Shown here: positions 11,001 through 22,400 of the stretch, in pieces
Layout: every line of letters begins with the position of its first letter
Position numbering within the stretch: position 1 is the first letter of the stretch
Source: Baffinella frigidus
Lineage: Eukaryota; Cryptophyceae; Cryptomonadales; Baffinellaceae
Assembly (NCBI GenBank): GCA_026770585.1
Contig: MU646314.1
Span: 218,876-247,862 of the forward strand
Reading direction: 5' to 3'
Length of the DNA: 28,987 nucleotides
Translations under genes and position numbers: made by a program
Notes under the pieces: generated by a model
Database searches by the model: none
What the model was told of the DNA's origin: nothing
Seen by the model: the letters and a program-made list of their open reading frames with translations, nothing else

Positions 11001-14000
11001 TGTGTAGTGATTTTCATTCAGATAGGGGCGTTTGGTCACATTACTGGGGGAATTCCCCCAGGTCACGTTGCTGGGGGAATTCCCCCAGTAACGTGACCAA
11101 GCCTGCCCGTGACTGGCACTAAATTTAACAATCCCATATTTAAAATACTCCATCTTCCAGCCTCGAGTGGCTGCCACGCAACATGCCACGGGCGGGACGT
11201 CCCACAGTACAAAAAGGTTACGAGCCTCTCGTGGCAAAAAGGGCGAAACGAAAGGCCAGCAGAAGCACAGGGGATCCTCCCAAAGTTCCAGGGCGTACCC
11301 AACCCGCATCCCCTCGGGACACTACGGGGAACCGCAGCACCGGATATCCGGAGTAACGTGACCAACATTTGCTGACTTGTAGTGGGGTTCCTAAGAAACA
11401 ACCCAATAACTGACTTGAGATGGTTCTCCGTAGTGTTCTGAGTGGACCTCATAACCCCTTTCGAGCCAGAAAAAGTGTTGACTCTGCAGAGACCCGCTCT
11501 ACCCAGAGCAAATAGCCGCTTACACGCTTACACGCCAAGGATCAAGGTCCAGCCGAGTAGCTCTACGTTGCACGTGCAGGAGAGGGTCGCAGAGGGTTTG
11601 GGGTTTGGGGTTTAGTGTTTCGGGTTTAAGATTTAGGGTTCAGGGTTTAGGGTTAGGTTTAGGGTTGAGGGTCAGGAGAGGGTCAGGAGAGGGATTTAGG
11701 GTTTGGGGTTTAGGGTTTAGGGTTTAGGGTTTAGGGTTTAGGGTTTAGGGTTTAGGGTTTGGGATTTAGAGTTCAGAGTTTGGGATTTAGGGTTTAGGGT
11801 TTAGGGTTTAGGGTTTACGAGGGGGTCAGGAGAGGGATTTAGGGTTTAGGGTCTAGGGTTTAGGGTTAGGGGTTTAGGGTTTAGGTTTTAGAGTTTAGGG
11901 TTTAGGGTTTAGGGAGTTGCCTGGGGTCTTGCAGTCATCGAACACGATCGGGATGTCACTCCCGAACCTGGAACAAGTTTTAGGGGTTAGGGGTTAGGGT
12001 TTAGGGTTTAGGGTTTAGGGTTTAGGGTTTAGGGTTTAGGGTTTAGGGTTTAGGTCACTCCCGAACCTGGAACAAGTTTGAGGAGTTAGGTCACTCCCGA
12101 ACGTAGAGCAAGGTTTAGGGTTTAGGTCACTCCCGAACCTCGAGCGAGGAGTGCTCATTTTAGTTGGCCTCCTAGACAACGCAAACCGGCACAACTTGAA
12201 CGGTTCAGGTGCGGAAACAGAGTGAGACAGAGGTAGGGTTCTCAGACGCGCAGAGAGCTGCTCGGCATCCCCCAGTCACCTCCTTCCATCGGACTCCCAA
12301 GTGGACGTACCAACTGGGTAAGGCCACAGTTCGTTTCCACAGGTCGACTTGTGCCAGGGTCTTGCCCCGCTCGGGCAACTTCTCCGTACGAATCGCCCCT
12401 TGGAAACGAACTTGGTAAGGCCACTTGGGAGTCCGGGCGGCGTCCTCGCCTAGCTCTTCACTGCTACCCAGGATATTTTTCCTTAAGTCAACAGAGCTGA
12501 TCCTCGGCAGTAAGTTGCCATTTCGTTTAGATGGACCTGCTCTGGGAGCAGGCATTTGACTTGCGGGACTGGCTTTCAGGGGGAGTTGACTTAGGCAAAA
12601 TGTTCTGGCTCAGAGTGCTCTTTTGGCCCGCCTCCGAGCGAGTCGCTTTGCAGAGCTTCACGATCTAATCGCCGCGAGTATTTAATTCACACCCTCTCCA
12701 CCCATGGCGAATTGCAACCGGTATCCTGTTTTCTGAAGGAAAGGCTCCAATTCCCTATGAGAGCGAGTTTTTAAATTAAAATCTATGAGAGCGAGTCGCT
12801 TTGCAAAGCTTCAAACCTCATCTAGGAACATGCCAGCATCTATCCACACAATAGGCGTAAAATAGCATCATTTTATGCCTAAAATAGCATATACACCCTT
12901 ATCTTTGGCGTTGGAAGCCTTACGGAGCGGGACAGATTCTGTCTAGTTCCGAAATTAGATCACATCTTCTCCTGTAAAGCGACTGTCTTGAACAATCTAA
13001 CTTCAGAACACGACATAATCTGTGAGGGCGGTACCAGTGGTGGACGATGGTGGACACTACACCAACAACCAAAACTTTAAATTTCATCAAGAAGAATTTC
13101 AACACCCTCTTAATATATAAAAATAAATGCATAAAGTATGTACGCAATATGCCAGATGATATAAAGATAGCATTGGCTAAATACAATAAAGAATATCCCT
13201 TAAGTGGCGAGCGGGTCAAATTTGACCCGTAAGAGGTCCTAGGCGGGTCCTAGGACCCTACCGTAGGGCGTATGAGCCTACTCGCCACTTAAGGGATAGA
13301 GCGGGCATGGCGTCATCAGGGCCGAGCAGAGCCTTATGAAGCAGGACATATTCTGTCTTGCTCCGAAATTAGATCTGAGGGCGGGCGGCACCACTGGTGG
13401 ACAATGGTGGCTGGTTCCTCTACACCAAGTCCAGGTTATGAGCTCCCATCCCATTATGAGGTTATGAGCCTCCCCCGTTACTTTTGCTTTACAGGTTTAG
13501 GCAGCGGTACCAGTGGTGGACGATGGTGGAAACGGGCATGGCGTCTTCAGGGTCCAGCAGGATCAGCTCTTTGACGAACAGCAGCGCTACCACGGCCTGA
13601 TTCAGGGTGTAGGGTTTCTAGCTTCCACTTGAGGCTGAAAGAAGGAGCATTTTAAATGTGGGGTTGTTAAATTTAGTACCAGTCACGGGCAGGCTTGGTC
13701 ACGTATCTGGGGGAATCCCCCCAGATACGTGACCAAACGCCCCTATTGTGTGAAATTTACTGCACATTGTTTTCTTCACTTGCAAAAGAATCCCTGTTTT
13801 TAAATATTCCCTGATTCAGGGTGTAGGGTTTCTACCTCTGGCTCACAGTCTTTTTGATCTGGGTAATTTGGTGATCAGTTCTTTCACAGTCTATTTGGTC
13901 TGGGTACTTTTTAGGGTTTCTACCTCTGTCTCACAGTCTATTTGGTCTGGGCGCGTTGGTGAGACCGGGCGCGTTGCCGCTCGAAAGTTGACGGAATTGA

Positions 14001-16396
14001 ACCACGCATCCGGCTGGTCAACTTGAGAATAGTCCGCCAACCCGAGTGAGGCAGAGTAGGGTCAGCACTTTCACGAGAGAGAGAGAGAGAGGGAGAGAGA
14101 GGGAGGGAGAGGGAGGGAGGGAGGGAGAGGGAGGGAGAGAGAGAGAGAGCGAGAGCGAGAGAGAGAGAGAGCGAGCGAGAGAGAGAGAGAGCGAGCGAGA
14201 GAGAGAGAGAGAGCGAGAGAGAGAGAGAGAGGGAGAAAGAGAGCAGCGGCACCACGGCCTGGTTCATAGTTCAGGGTCCGCACGGTGGACCACACGGTGG
14301 ACTACAGACCTTTCATCAAAAGTCAACTTACCCTGTGGGCAGTTAATTTTAAGGATTTCCTAATGCAAATTTGGTCACGTTACCGCTAAATCTAGGGGCC
14401 CCGAAACCCTCAAAGCCCACCGAGTGGCCACGAGGGTTTCATTTGAACAGACGTCTCGTTCAACTTCACTTTTTTTGGCCCTTTCCAGGTACACACCTGG
14501 TCACGTTACACCCAAAATCTGGGTGCTGCGACAGCTCCGTAGTCCACCGTATGGTAGGGGTTATGGGGAAACAGGCGAACGGGAGACGTTGGATGTATCC
14601 CACCTGCCATTTGAAGCGAACTACCCACACAGCGGACTTCGAAGGGGTTTTAAATAACCCGTAAGCAATAAGACCTAGGACCTTACGGTAGGCAACCCGT
14701 AGGGACATAGGGGGGTTCCTACGGATAAGGTAACAGAAAGTCCGTACGACCCCAAAGCACGCTACCGCATCGATGCATGCGGTAGGCTGCTATGGCACGA
14801 TGGTAGAGTGCTATACAGCACCACGGCGGGGTGCTGCAGAGGCACGAATCCGGGCGTGTTCCACTCGAGAATGCAAGAGGGCACCCCTAGGACCTAATGT
14901 TTCTTAGGACCCCCCCTAGACCCCTACGGCCTACCGTAGGCAATACCGTAGGCCTAACTACCCGCTTTTCAGGACGTTAGCCTATAAGTGCAGTGCCACT
15001 ACCTTTTTGCCGGAAGGGGTCGCCAAAAGTCAATTCCCCGAAAGGAAAAAGGGGAAACAGTTTACTTCTGGGATAGTTGAACGCCCAAACCGTACCTTTT
15101 TGCCGTCGGCGTCCTTCTGAAAGACCGGGACGCGCGAGTGCCCACTCTGGAAGATCTCCATGATTTTCTCGAAGTCGAGCGCGTCGTCGATGTCCACCAT
15201 GAACACTTGCTCGATCGGCGTCATGCACGACCCCACCTGAACTCGCGCGGTTTCGCGGTTTGGCGAATATCGGGACGGTGAATGGGTGTGTAGAAGGACG
15301 GTTTCGTGGTTTGGCGAACACCAAGACGGCAAATAGATTCGTGGAAGGACGGTAACTAGGTCATGAAGACTGTCCGTGATGGGATTTCGAGAATAACCTA
15401 TCAGTGTAATCCACATGAACCTACAGTAGGCAATCCGTAGGGACACATTGTTGTTCCTACGCATATCCTGACCGGTTCTCGAATCAGAAACCGACAAACA
15501 ACCCCTCCGTAGTCCGCTGTGTGGACCCTACACCCTCAACCCCAGAGACACCAACTGTCTTGTGCTCGAAGTCATCGCGCGTGCCTCCGCCCTAAACCCT
15601 AAAACCCACACCCTAACCACGCAGGGCTCCATGGGGGGTTATTCAAAAGTCACATTTCAAAGGTGTTCTGAAAAACAGGGCCCATCTCTGGCAAAAGTTG
15701 CCAGGAACCGACCCAACGGCTCGAAGTACGACCCTGAATTGCCCCAACGAGAAGCCCTGCGTGGGACACCCACACGAGAATGCTAGAGGGGCCTATTTAA
15801 AGCCGATGTGCTTTGAAAAGTGGGCATTTGTGCAGTAACTTTCGTTGATTGGTCACGTAACTCTGCAAAATTAGCACAGTCACGAGGTTAGAATACCCTA
15901 TCCTGGTACAAACGTTTACAACCCTACATGTAAATAGGACCCTCCAGCATTCTCGAGTGGACATACCGGACCGTCTAGTGCTCGAAGTCGAGCGCGCTGA
16001 CCATGATGTTGGTTTCCACGTTGCGGTGCATCCAGAACACACGATCGAGAACCTCGGGGACCTCACACTCTATTCTCGAAGCCTCTTGACTAGCGTGCGG
16101 GGCCATGTGGGCTCCGATGACATGTGGGCTCCGAAGGGATCACATGACATGTGGGCTCCGAAGGGATAGTTTGTCGCACAGCGGGCTTCAGAGGGATTGG
16201 TCGGTTCAGGGTGGACCCTACACCCTACACCCCAGAGACACAGACCGTCTTATGCTCGAAGTCAAGCGCGCCAGCCATGATGTTGGTTTCCTTGGCGCCA
16301 AACTCGGAGTTCTTCGACCGCGCATACTCCGCCAGGAGAGTCTGCAGTTCGAGCGTCCGGGGGTTAGGGGTCAGGTGCCAGGGGAGNNNNNNNNNN

Positions 16397-16428
<32 letters not shown>

Positions 16429-19400
16429 CAGTCAACACAATTCACCAGCCAGGCGTCCGGGGTCAGTCAATTCATTCAGTCAACTTAGTGATGAGTCAAC
16501 TGGAGATGTTGGTTCGTCACCCGGGGCGTCCGGGGAGGGGAGGAGGGCTCCTATAAAAAACCCGGGCCTAGGGGCCCTACAGCCTACGGTAGACCATACC
16601 GTAGGCTCAACTACTCGGAGTTCTTCGACCTTGCATACTCTGCCAGGAGTGTCTGCGGTTTCAGCGTCTGGGGGTTAGGGTTCAGGGTTTAGGGTTCAGG
16701 TGTCTTACCCCTAACCCTGAAAAGGTGGCACCTTGAGCTGGGTGCGGGAGTGGATAGTCCCGATCTCTGTCCCGAGGATTCTTGGAAGGGGTCGCCAAAA
16801 GTCAATTCCCCGAAAGGAATAAGATTGTTTACTTTTGGCATAGTTCAGCGCCCAAAAGAGTGCTCGGAAAGAGCCGAACCCGAGCAATCTCGCGCGGTAG
16901 GTATCGTCTGGTGCGTCTTATACACCAGATCTGGCGTCGTTGACTGAAGCTATTCAGGATATTTCCCCTGAACGATCTCAAAAGGGGATGTTTGGAGCAA
17001 TCTGGCGTGGTGAGTACCTTGAGCTGGTTGCGGGAGTAGATAGTCCCGATCTCTTTCCCGAGGAGCAAGTCCAGCAGGATCGAGATAGGGTACGACGCGA
17101 AGAACGTCGCCTGCTTGAGGGTTTGGGGGTTAGGGTTTAAGGTTCCCTCCTGGCCATCACGAAGACGATGAAGAAGGATCAGATCGATGCTCCTTACTAA
17201 CCGTCTTGTGCTCGAAGTCAGCGTGCGTGCCCCCACCCTAAACCCTAAAACCTAGGTCTTGCGTCCCATACTTGGCCATCACGAGGGCGATGAAGAAGGA
17301 GCCGATCACGATTGCTTTGCTATCACTTGAATGACCCTTCTGTGTAGTAAATTCCGTTGCCCAATTTTTTTATTTGATTGAATGATTGTCCCGGACGAGC
17401 ATTCCACGCCCAAGATCCGCGGAAAGTAATTCTAGACATAGAAAGTATGGCACACAAGACCTGGCTCTGTCTGAGGTTTATTCTGGCTCGACCTTGAAAG
17501 TTTTTAAGAGCGGAAATCCAGTACAAAAGGTCAAATAGAAAGCCTTTAGGACGAGCCAGAATAAAACTCGGGCAGAGCTAGAATGTGGCGACAGGGTACG
17601 ACGCGAACATCGTCGCCTGCACCAGGCGGATCAAACACCTTTTTTACCACCCGGGGGGCTGTACCAGTGATGTAGTGTGTAGTAACTTTCAAGTGTTTGG
17701 TCACGTGTCGCCCCGCTTTTCGGGCGGACACGTGACCAACTCCGTACACAACGCCTGCAATCGATGTTTTAAAAAGGTGCCTGTGTAGCCTCGTGTGGCA
17801 TTCCAAGCCAAAGCCCGCGGTGCGTAACCCCAGACATTAACAGGGTAACGGACTGAAAACCGGGTAGTTAGGCCTACGGCATTGACTACGGTAGGCCGTA
17901 GGGGCCTAGGGGGGCTCCTACGAAAAACCCGGGCCTAGGGGCCCTACTGCCTACCGTAGACAATACCGTAGGCTCAACTACCCGGTTTTCAGGACGTTAT
18001 CCTATGGATATATAACGTATGGCAAGCAAGACCGAGACAGAGTAGAGTACGTACGGCGCGAAAAAACGTCGCTTGACATCCTACCGGGCCACAGGAGAAT
18101 GCTGGAGGGGCCTAATTAAAACCGATCTGCTTTTAAAAGTGGGCAGTAGTAACTTTCATTGGTTGGTCACGCAACTAGCCATACATTGGCCAGACACGAG
18201 GTTGGAACACCTTATCCTGGTACACATATTTACAACCCCACATATAAATAAGATCCTCCAGCGTTCTCGAGTGGGGATGTAAGATGAGAGGAGCAGGGAT
18301 CTGTTTTCCGAGGAGTATTGTGGTAAAAACCCGTCGACGTTTGGTGTGAACACGATCAGAAAACCGGCTGGGGTAGAGGTGGGTGAGGTGGGTGGGGTGG
18401 GTGGGGTGGGCACGCTCCGTCTCGGGTAGCTCTGCCTGAATTAATCTGGTCTCCTCAACACGACGAGACCGGGAACTTGACCCTCCAGCATTGTCGTACA
18501 AATCCGTCAACGTTCGGTGTGACCACGACAAAAAAACCGGCTGGGGCAGAGATGGGTGAGGTGGGTGATCAGTCAACGTTTGGTGTGAACACGACAAGAA
18601 AACCGGCTGGGAAAGAGGTGAGTGAGGTGGGTGGGGTGCGGACGTTGACGAAGAGCCACTGAGGCCCTGGTTAGGCCGGTTGCGAGGTTGGCACACCTTA
18701 TCCTGGTACAAATATTTACAACCCCACATATAAATAGGTTCCTCCGGCATTCTCGAGTGGGGTGGGTGGGGTGCGGACGTTAACGAAGAGCCACACGAGC
18801 GGTAAGCATGCGGAGCCGATCGCTAGCGGGTGCCGCGAGCAGATTGCCTGTTAGGGGATAGGGTGCAGGATGCAGGGGGGGGTTAGTGCGAGAGAGAGAG
18901 AGAGAGAGAGAGACGGTAGCCCCTCAGGGCGTGACGCGATCGTGGAGGGCTATCGTTGACCAGATTGCCTGCCGGCGCAGGGTGCAGGGTGAGGGGGGGG
19001 GTTAGTGCGAGAGAGACGGCAGCCCCTGAGGGAGTGATGCTATCGTGGAGGGCTGTGCTGCGAGCAGATTGCCTGTTAGGCGATAGAAGATAGGGGATAG
19101 GGGATAGGGGATAGGGGATAGGGGTTAGGGGATAGGGGATAGGGGATACGGGATGGGGGACAGAGGATAGGGGATAGGGGACAGGGGATGGGGGATGGGG
19201 GACAGAGGATACATAGGGGATAGGGGATAGGGGATGGGAGACAGGGGAGGATATGGGATAACCCACGCTGCTGCCTCCCTCTCCCGGCAGGCTCAAGGTG
19301 CAGGGTGCGGGGGGGGGGGTAGTGAGAGAGAGACGGTAGCCTCCGAGGGTAGTTAGTAAGTTGATCGTAGTTAGTAAGCTGATTACTTTCCAGAAGGCTC

Positions 19401-22400
19401 CAGGACCTGTTTACAGGGATTTAAGAGGTTCGTAAAGAAAGAGAAGAAGATGCAGGGTGCAGGGGGGTGACATGGGAGGTTAGTATGTGAGAGAGACGGT
19501 AGCCCCCGAAGGCGTGACGCGATCGTGGAGGGCCATCGTTGATCAGATTGCCTGCCGGCACAGGGTGCAGGGGGGGGCGAGAGTGAGGGAGGGGGTCAGG
19601 GGTCAGGGTTGAGGGTTAGGTAACCCCCCGCGGGCGCGACTCTATCGTTGAGGGGGTTACTCTGTCAGTTGCGCTATCGTCGAAGGGGTCTTGAATGAGA
19701 CATAGATGCGTTTTTACTGGGCCTGCAATGGTAGAGCTATTCCGGTAGGACTTGTCGCGTTTTCGAGACTTCGAGACTTCGAGACTTCGAGACTTCATTT
19801 GTACCATGAGATTTGAAACGGTGTGTTTTAAAACGTTTTACGCCCTTTAAAACCTTTTTGAAGTCTGAAATCTTGAAATCTCGAAGTCGAAAACGCGACA
19901 AGTCCTACCGGAATGGCTCTAAGCTGCACCAACGGATCAGCACGCCACCTGCCGGTAACCCCCGGGGGAGTTGCCCTAGCATCGACGGTGTAGCTCAATC
20001 AGTTACGCGGACCCTTCAATAATCGAGAGACCCACTTAGCAGCCACAGGGGCCTTCGATGATGAGTCCGTCTGAACGATTCTGGTGCAAGTTATGCTAGC
20101 CTTGCGGGAGTTTCTCCGGCAGGTTTATCTCAAAAAAGGGATTTTTAAATTCGTTTTCTTAAGTCAATTCCTGTACAAATTCGTCAACTTATTCTTTTCT
20201 CTGCGCATAAGTTGACAAATTTGAAGGGGGGTTGACTTAAGAAAACGAATTTAAAAATCCCTTTTCTGAGATAAAGGTACTCTATCGTTGAAGGGACCCT
20301 TCAATGGTCGAGAGACCTCCCAGAACACTCCCGGAACGCTCCAGCTTCGATCATAACCTGTACCCCCGGCGAGCCAACAAAGCACAAGAATAAAAGCTGA
20401 GACCGGATTTAAAGCACAGGAATAAAAGCTGAGACCGAAAATCCGGTCTCAGTTTTGTCTTTTTAAAAGTCCATTTCCTTAAGGATGCAGGTGAAAGTTT
20501 TTAAATCCCTTTGAAAGTGTGTCCCGTCCTCGCTTGGCAGCGGCAACGGATTCCCCCGAGAAGACAATTTCATAGGGAAACGGTTTTAATTTAAAACCGT
20601 TGGATTCAAAGAAAATTACTACACGAATGCTTTAATATTACTAGTAAAACTCATTGTGTGCAGTAAATTTCATTGCCAGAAAGTTTTAAATTAAAACCGT
20701 TTCCCTATGAAATTTGACCTGTCCGAGGCTCTTGCGTGGCACCTAGAGACAGATCATTTGTACTCAGCGAGCAGATGAAGGGTTTGCAAACGGTAAGTTG
20801 ATACCCACCAACCCTCACAACTTAGGGCAAATCGAAAAAGTCAACAACACCAAATCCCCTTGGAGGCCGTCGGAATCCGACGGCCTTCAAGGGGATTTTT
20901 GGAGCCATTTTTCCCGATTTGCCCAGACTGTGAAGGGTGGTGGACGGAACGCCGTATTTCGGGTGACGCTGGAACAAGACCGTCCACCTCCGGCACCTGG
21001 GGGAGAATATCGCCCAAGACGACAATTTAATTTCGGACCAAGACAGAATCTGTCCCGCTATCTTAGGCTCCCCACGCGGAAGGTAAGGGTGTATATGCTA
21101 TTTTAGGCATCACATCATGCTATCTTGCGCCTTTTCATCAGGACAGATTCTGGTATGGTCCGAGATGAAATTTACGAGGGTGGAACACCCCACACAGCGG
21201 ACTGAAAACGGATTTCGTGGATACCCCATCAGCAAATATTCCTCAGGACCCTACGGTAGGAACTCCGTAGGGAAATAGGGCTGTGCGTACAGATACCCTA
21301 ACCGAAACCTGGTTGATGTCCAACCAGGGTTCCCTTCGTAGCCCGCCAGGTCTCCCTTCGCAGCCCGCTGTGTGGCTAGGCACCTGGGGGAGGATCTCGC
21401 CGAAGATCACGATGGCCATGGTTGACACGATGAAGCCGGTGAACCCCGAGGTGAGGTTAGCGAGGATGATCGAGAGAAGGCAGTTAACAGCGACGTTGCC
21501 TGCCACGCCAGAGTGGATGAGGGGGTTGATTTTTTTGAAACCTTTCTGAAAAGGGGTGGCAACTTTTGAAAACCACTGCCTTCAAGGGGAATTGACTTTT
21601 GGCGACCCCTTCGAAGACTCTGGCGTGGTGCAGGTGGAGCCTTCTAAAAATCCGACGTTTCTAAGAATCCAATTTTCTAAGAATTAGAAGCTGCCACACG
21701 AGAATGCTAGAGCACATTTTTAAAACCGACAGCTTTTACAAGCAGCCATTTGTGTAGCAACTTTCGTGAGTTTGGTCACGTGCCTGACAGAAATTCTGCC
21801 AGGCGCGAGGTTGGTCACCTTATCCTGGTACAAATCCTTACAACCCCACATATAAATTGGGTGCCCCAGCATTGTCGAGTGGTGCGGGAGAATGTCGCCT
21901 ACGATGACGAAGGCGAGGGTTGGAATGAGGAAAAGCCGGCAAGCCCCACGGCGCGGTTGGCTATTACTATCATCGAGAGAAAAGCGTTCCCCGCAAAGTT
22001 ATCAGAAGGTCGCAAGACTCCCCGCAAGACAGTTCAGAAAAACATGGGTTTTTTTTTTGTGTAGCTCCGTTTCGCTGTCACGTGCTCAGTAAAGTCACTT
22101 TTTCTCTCCAGGAAGCCTCCTTTGAGGGTGCGGCCGGGATGATCGAGAGCAGGCAGTTCCTGCCTCTGCCTCACTCGCGTTGACCGACTCTTCTCAAGTC
22201 GGATGGGGGTAGAAAATCTCACCAAACGGGAACTCGTGAGCGATTGCAACCTTGCAAGAGACCTGGGAAAACAAGTCAGTTCACACGGAATTTGTACCAA
22301 CTTTCCGAAATTCCGATTTTTCTCTAGGGAGAATGTCCACTTATGAACTTACAAAATAGTCAGATCTGACTATTTCTCCTGTAAGCCAGTCAGCTCTACA

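Noticed and set aside
16397-16426. Long poly-G tract as a functional G-quadruplex
   Set aside because: It borders a run of N and is most likely a sequencing or assembly artefact.
18175-18750. 191-codon minus-strand frame as a gene
   Set aside because: Made of family D element, tandem intron repeats and an exon 5 echo.
19988-20036. tRNA gene (GTGTAGCTCAATCAGTTA resembles a tRNA D arm)
   Set aside because: No matching D-stem partner, no T arm (GGTTCGA) and no acceptor stem; the motif is part of a local CTATCGTTGAAGGG-type repeat.
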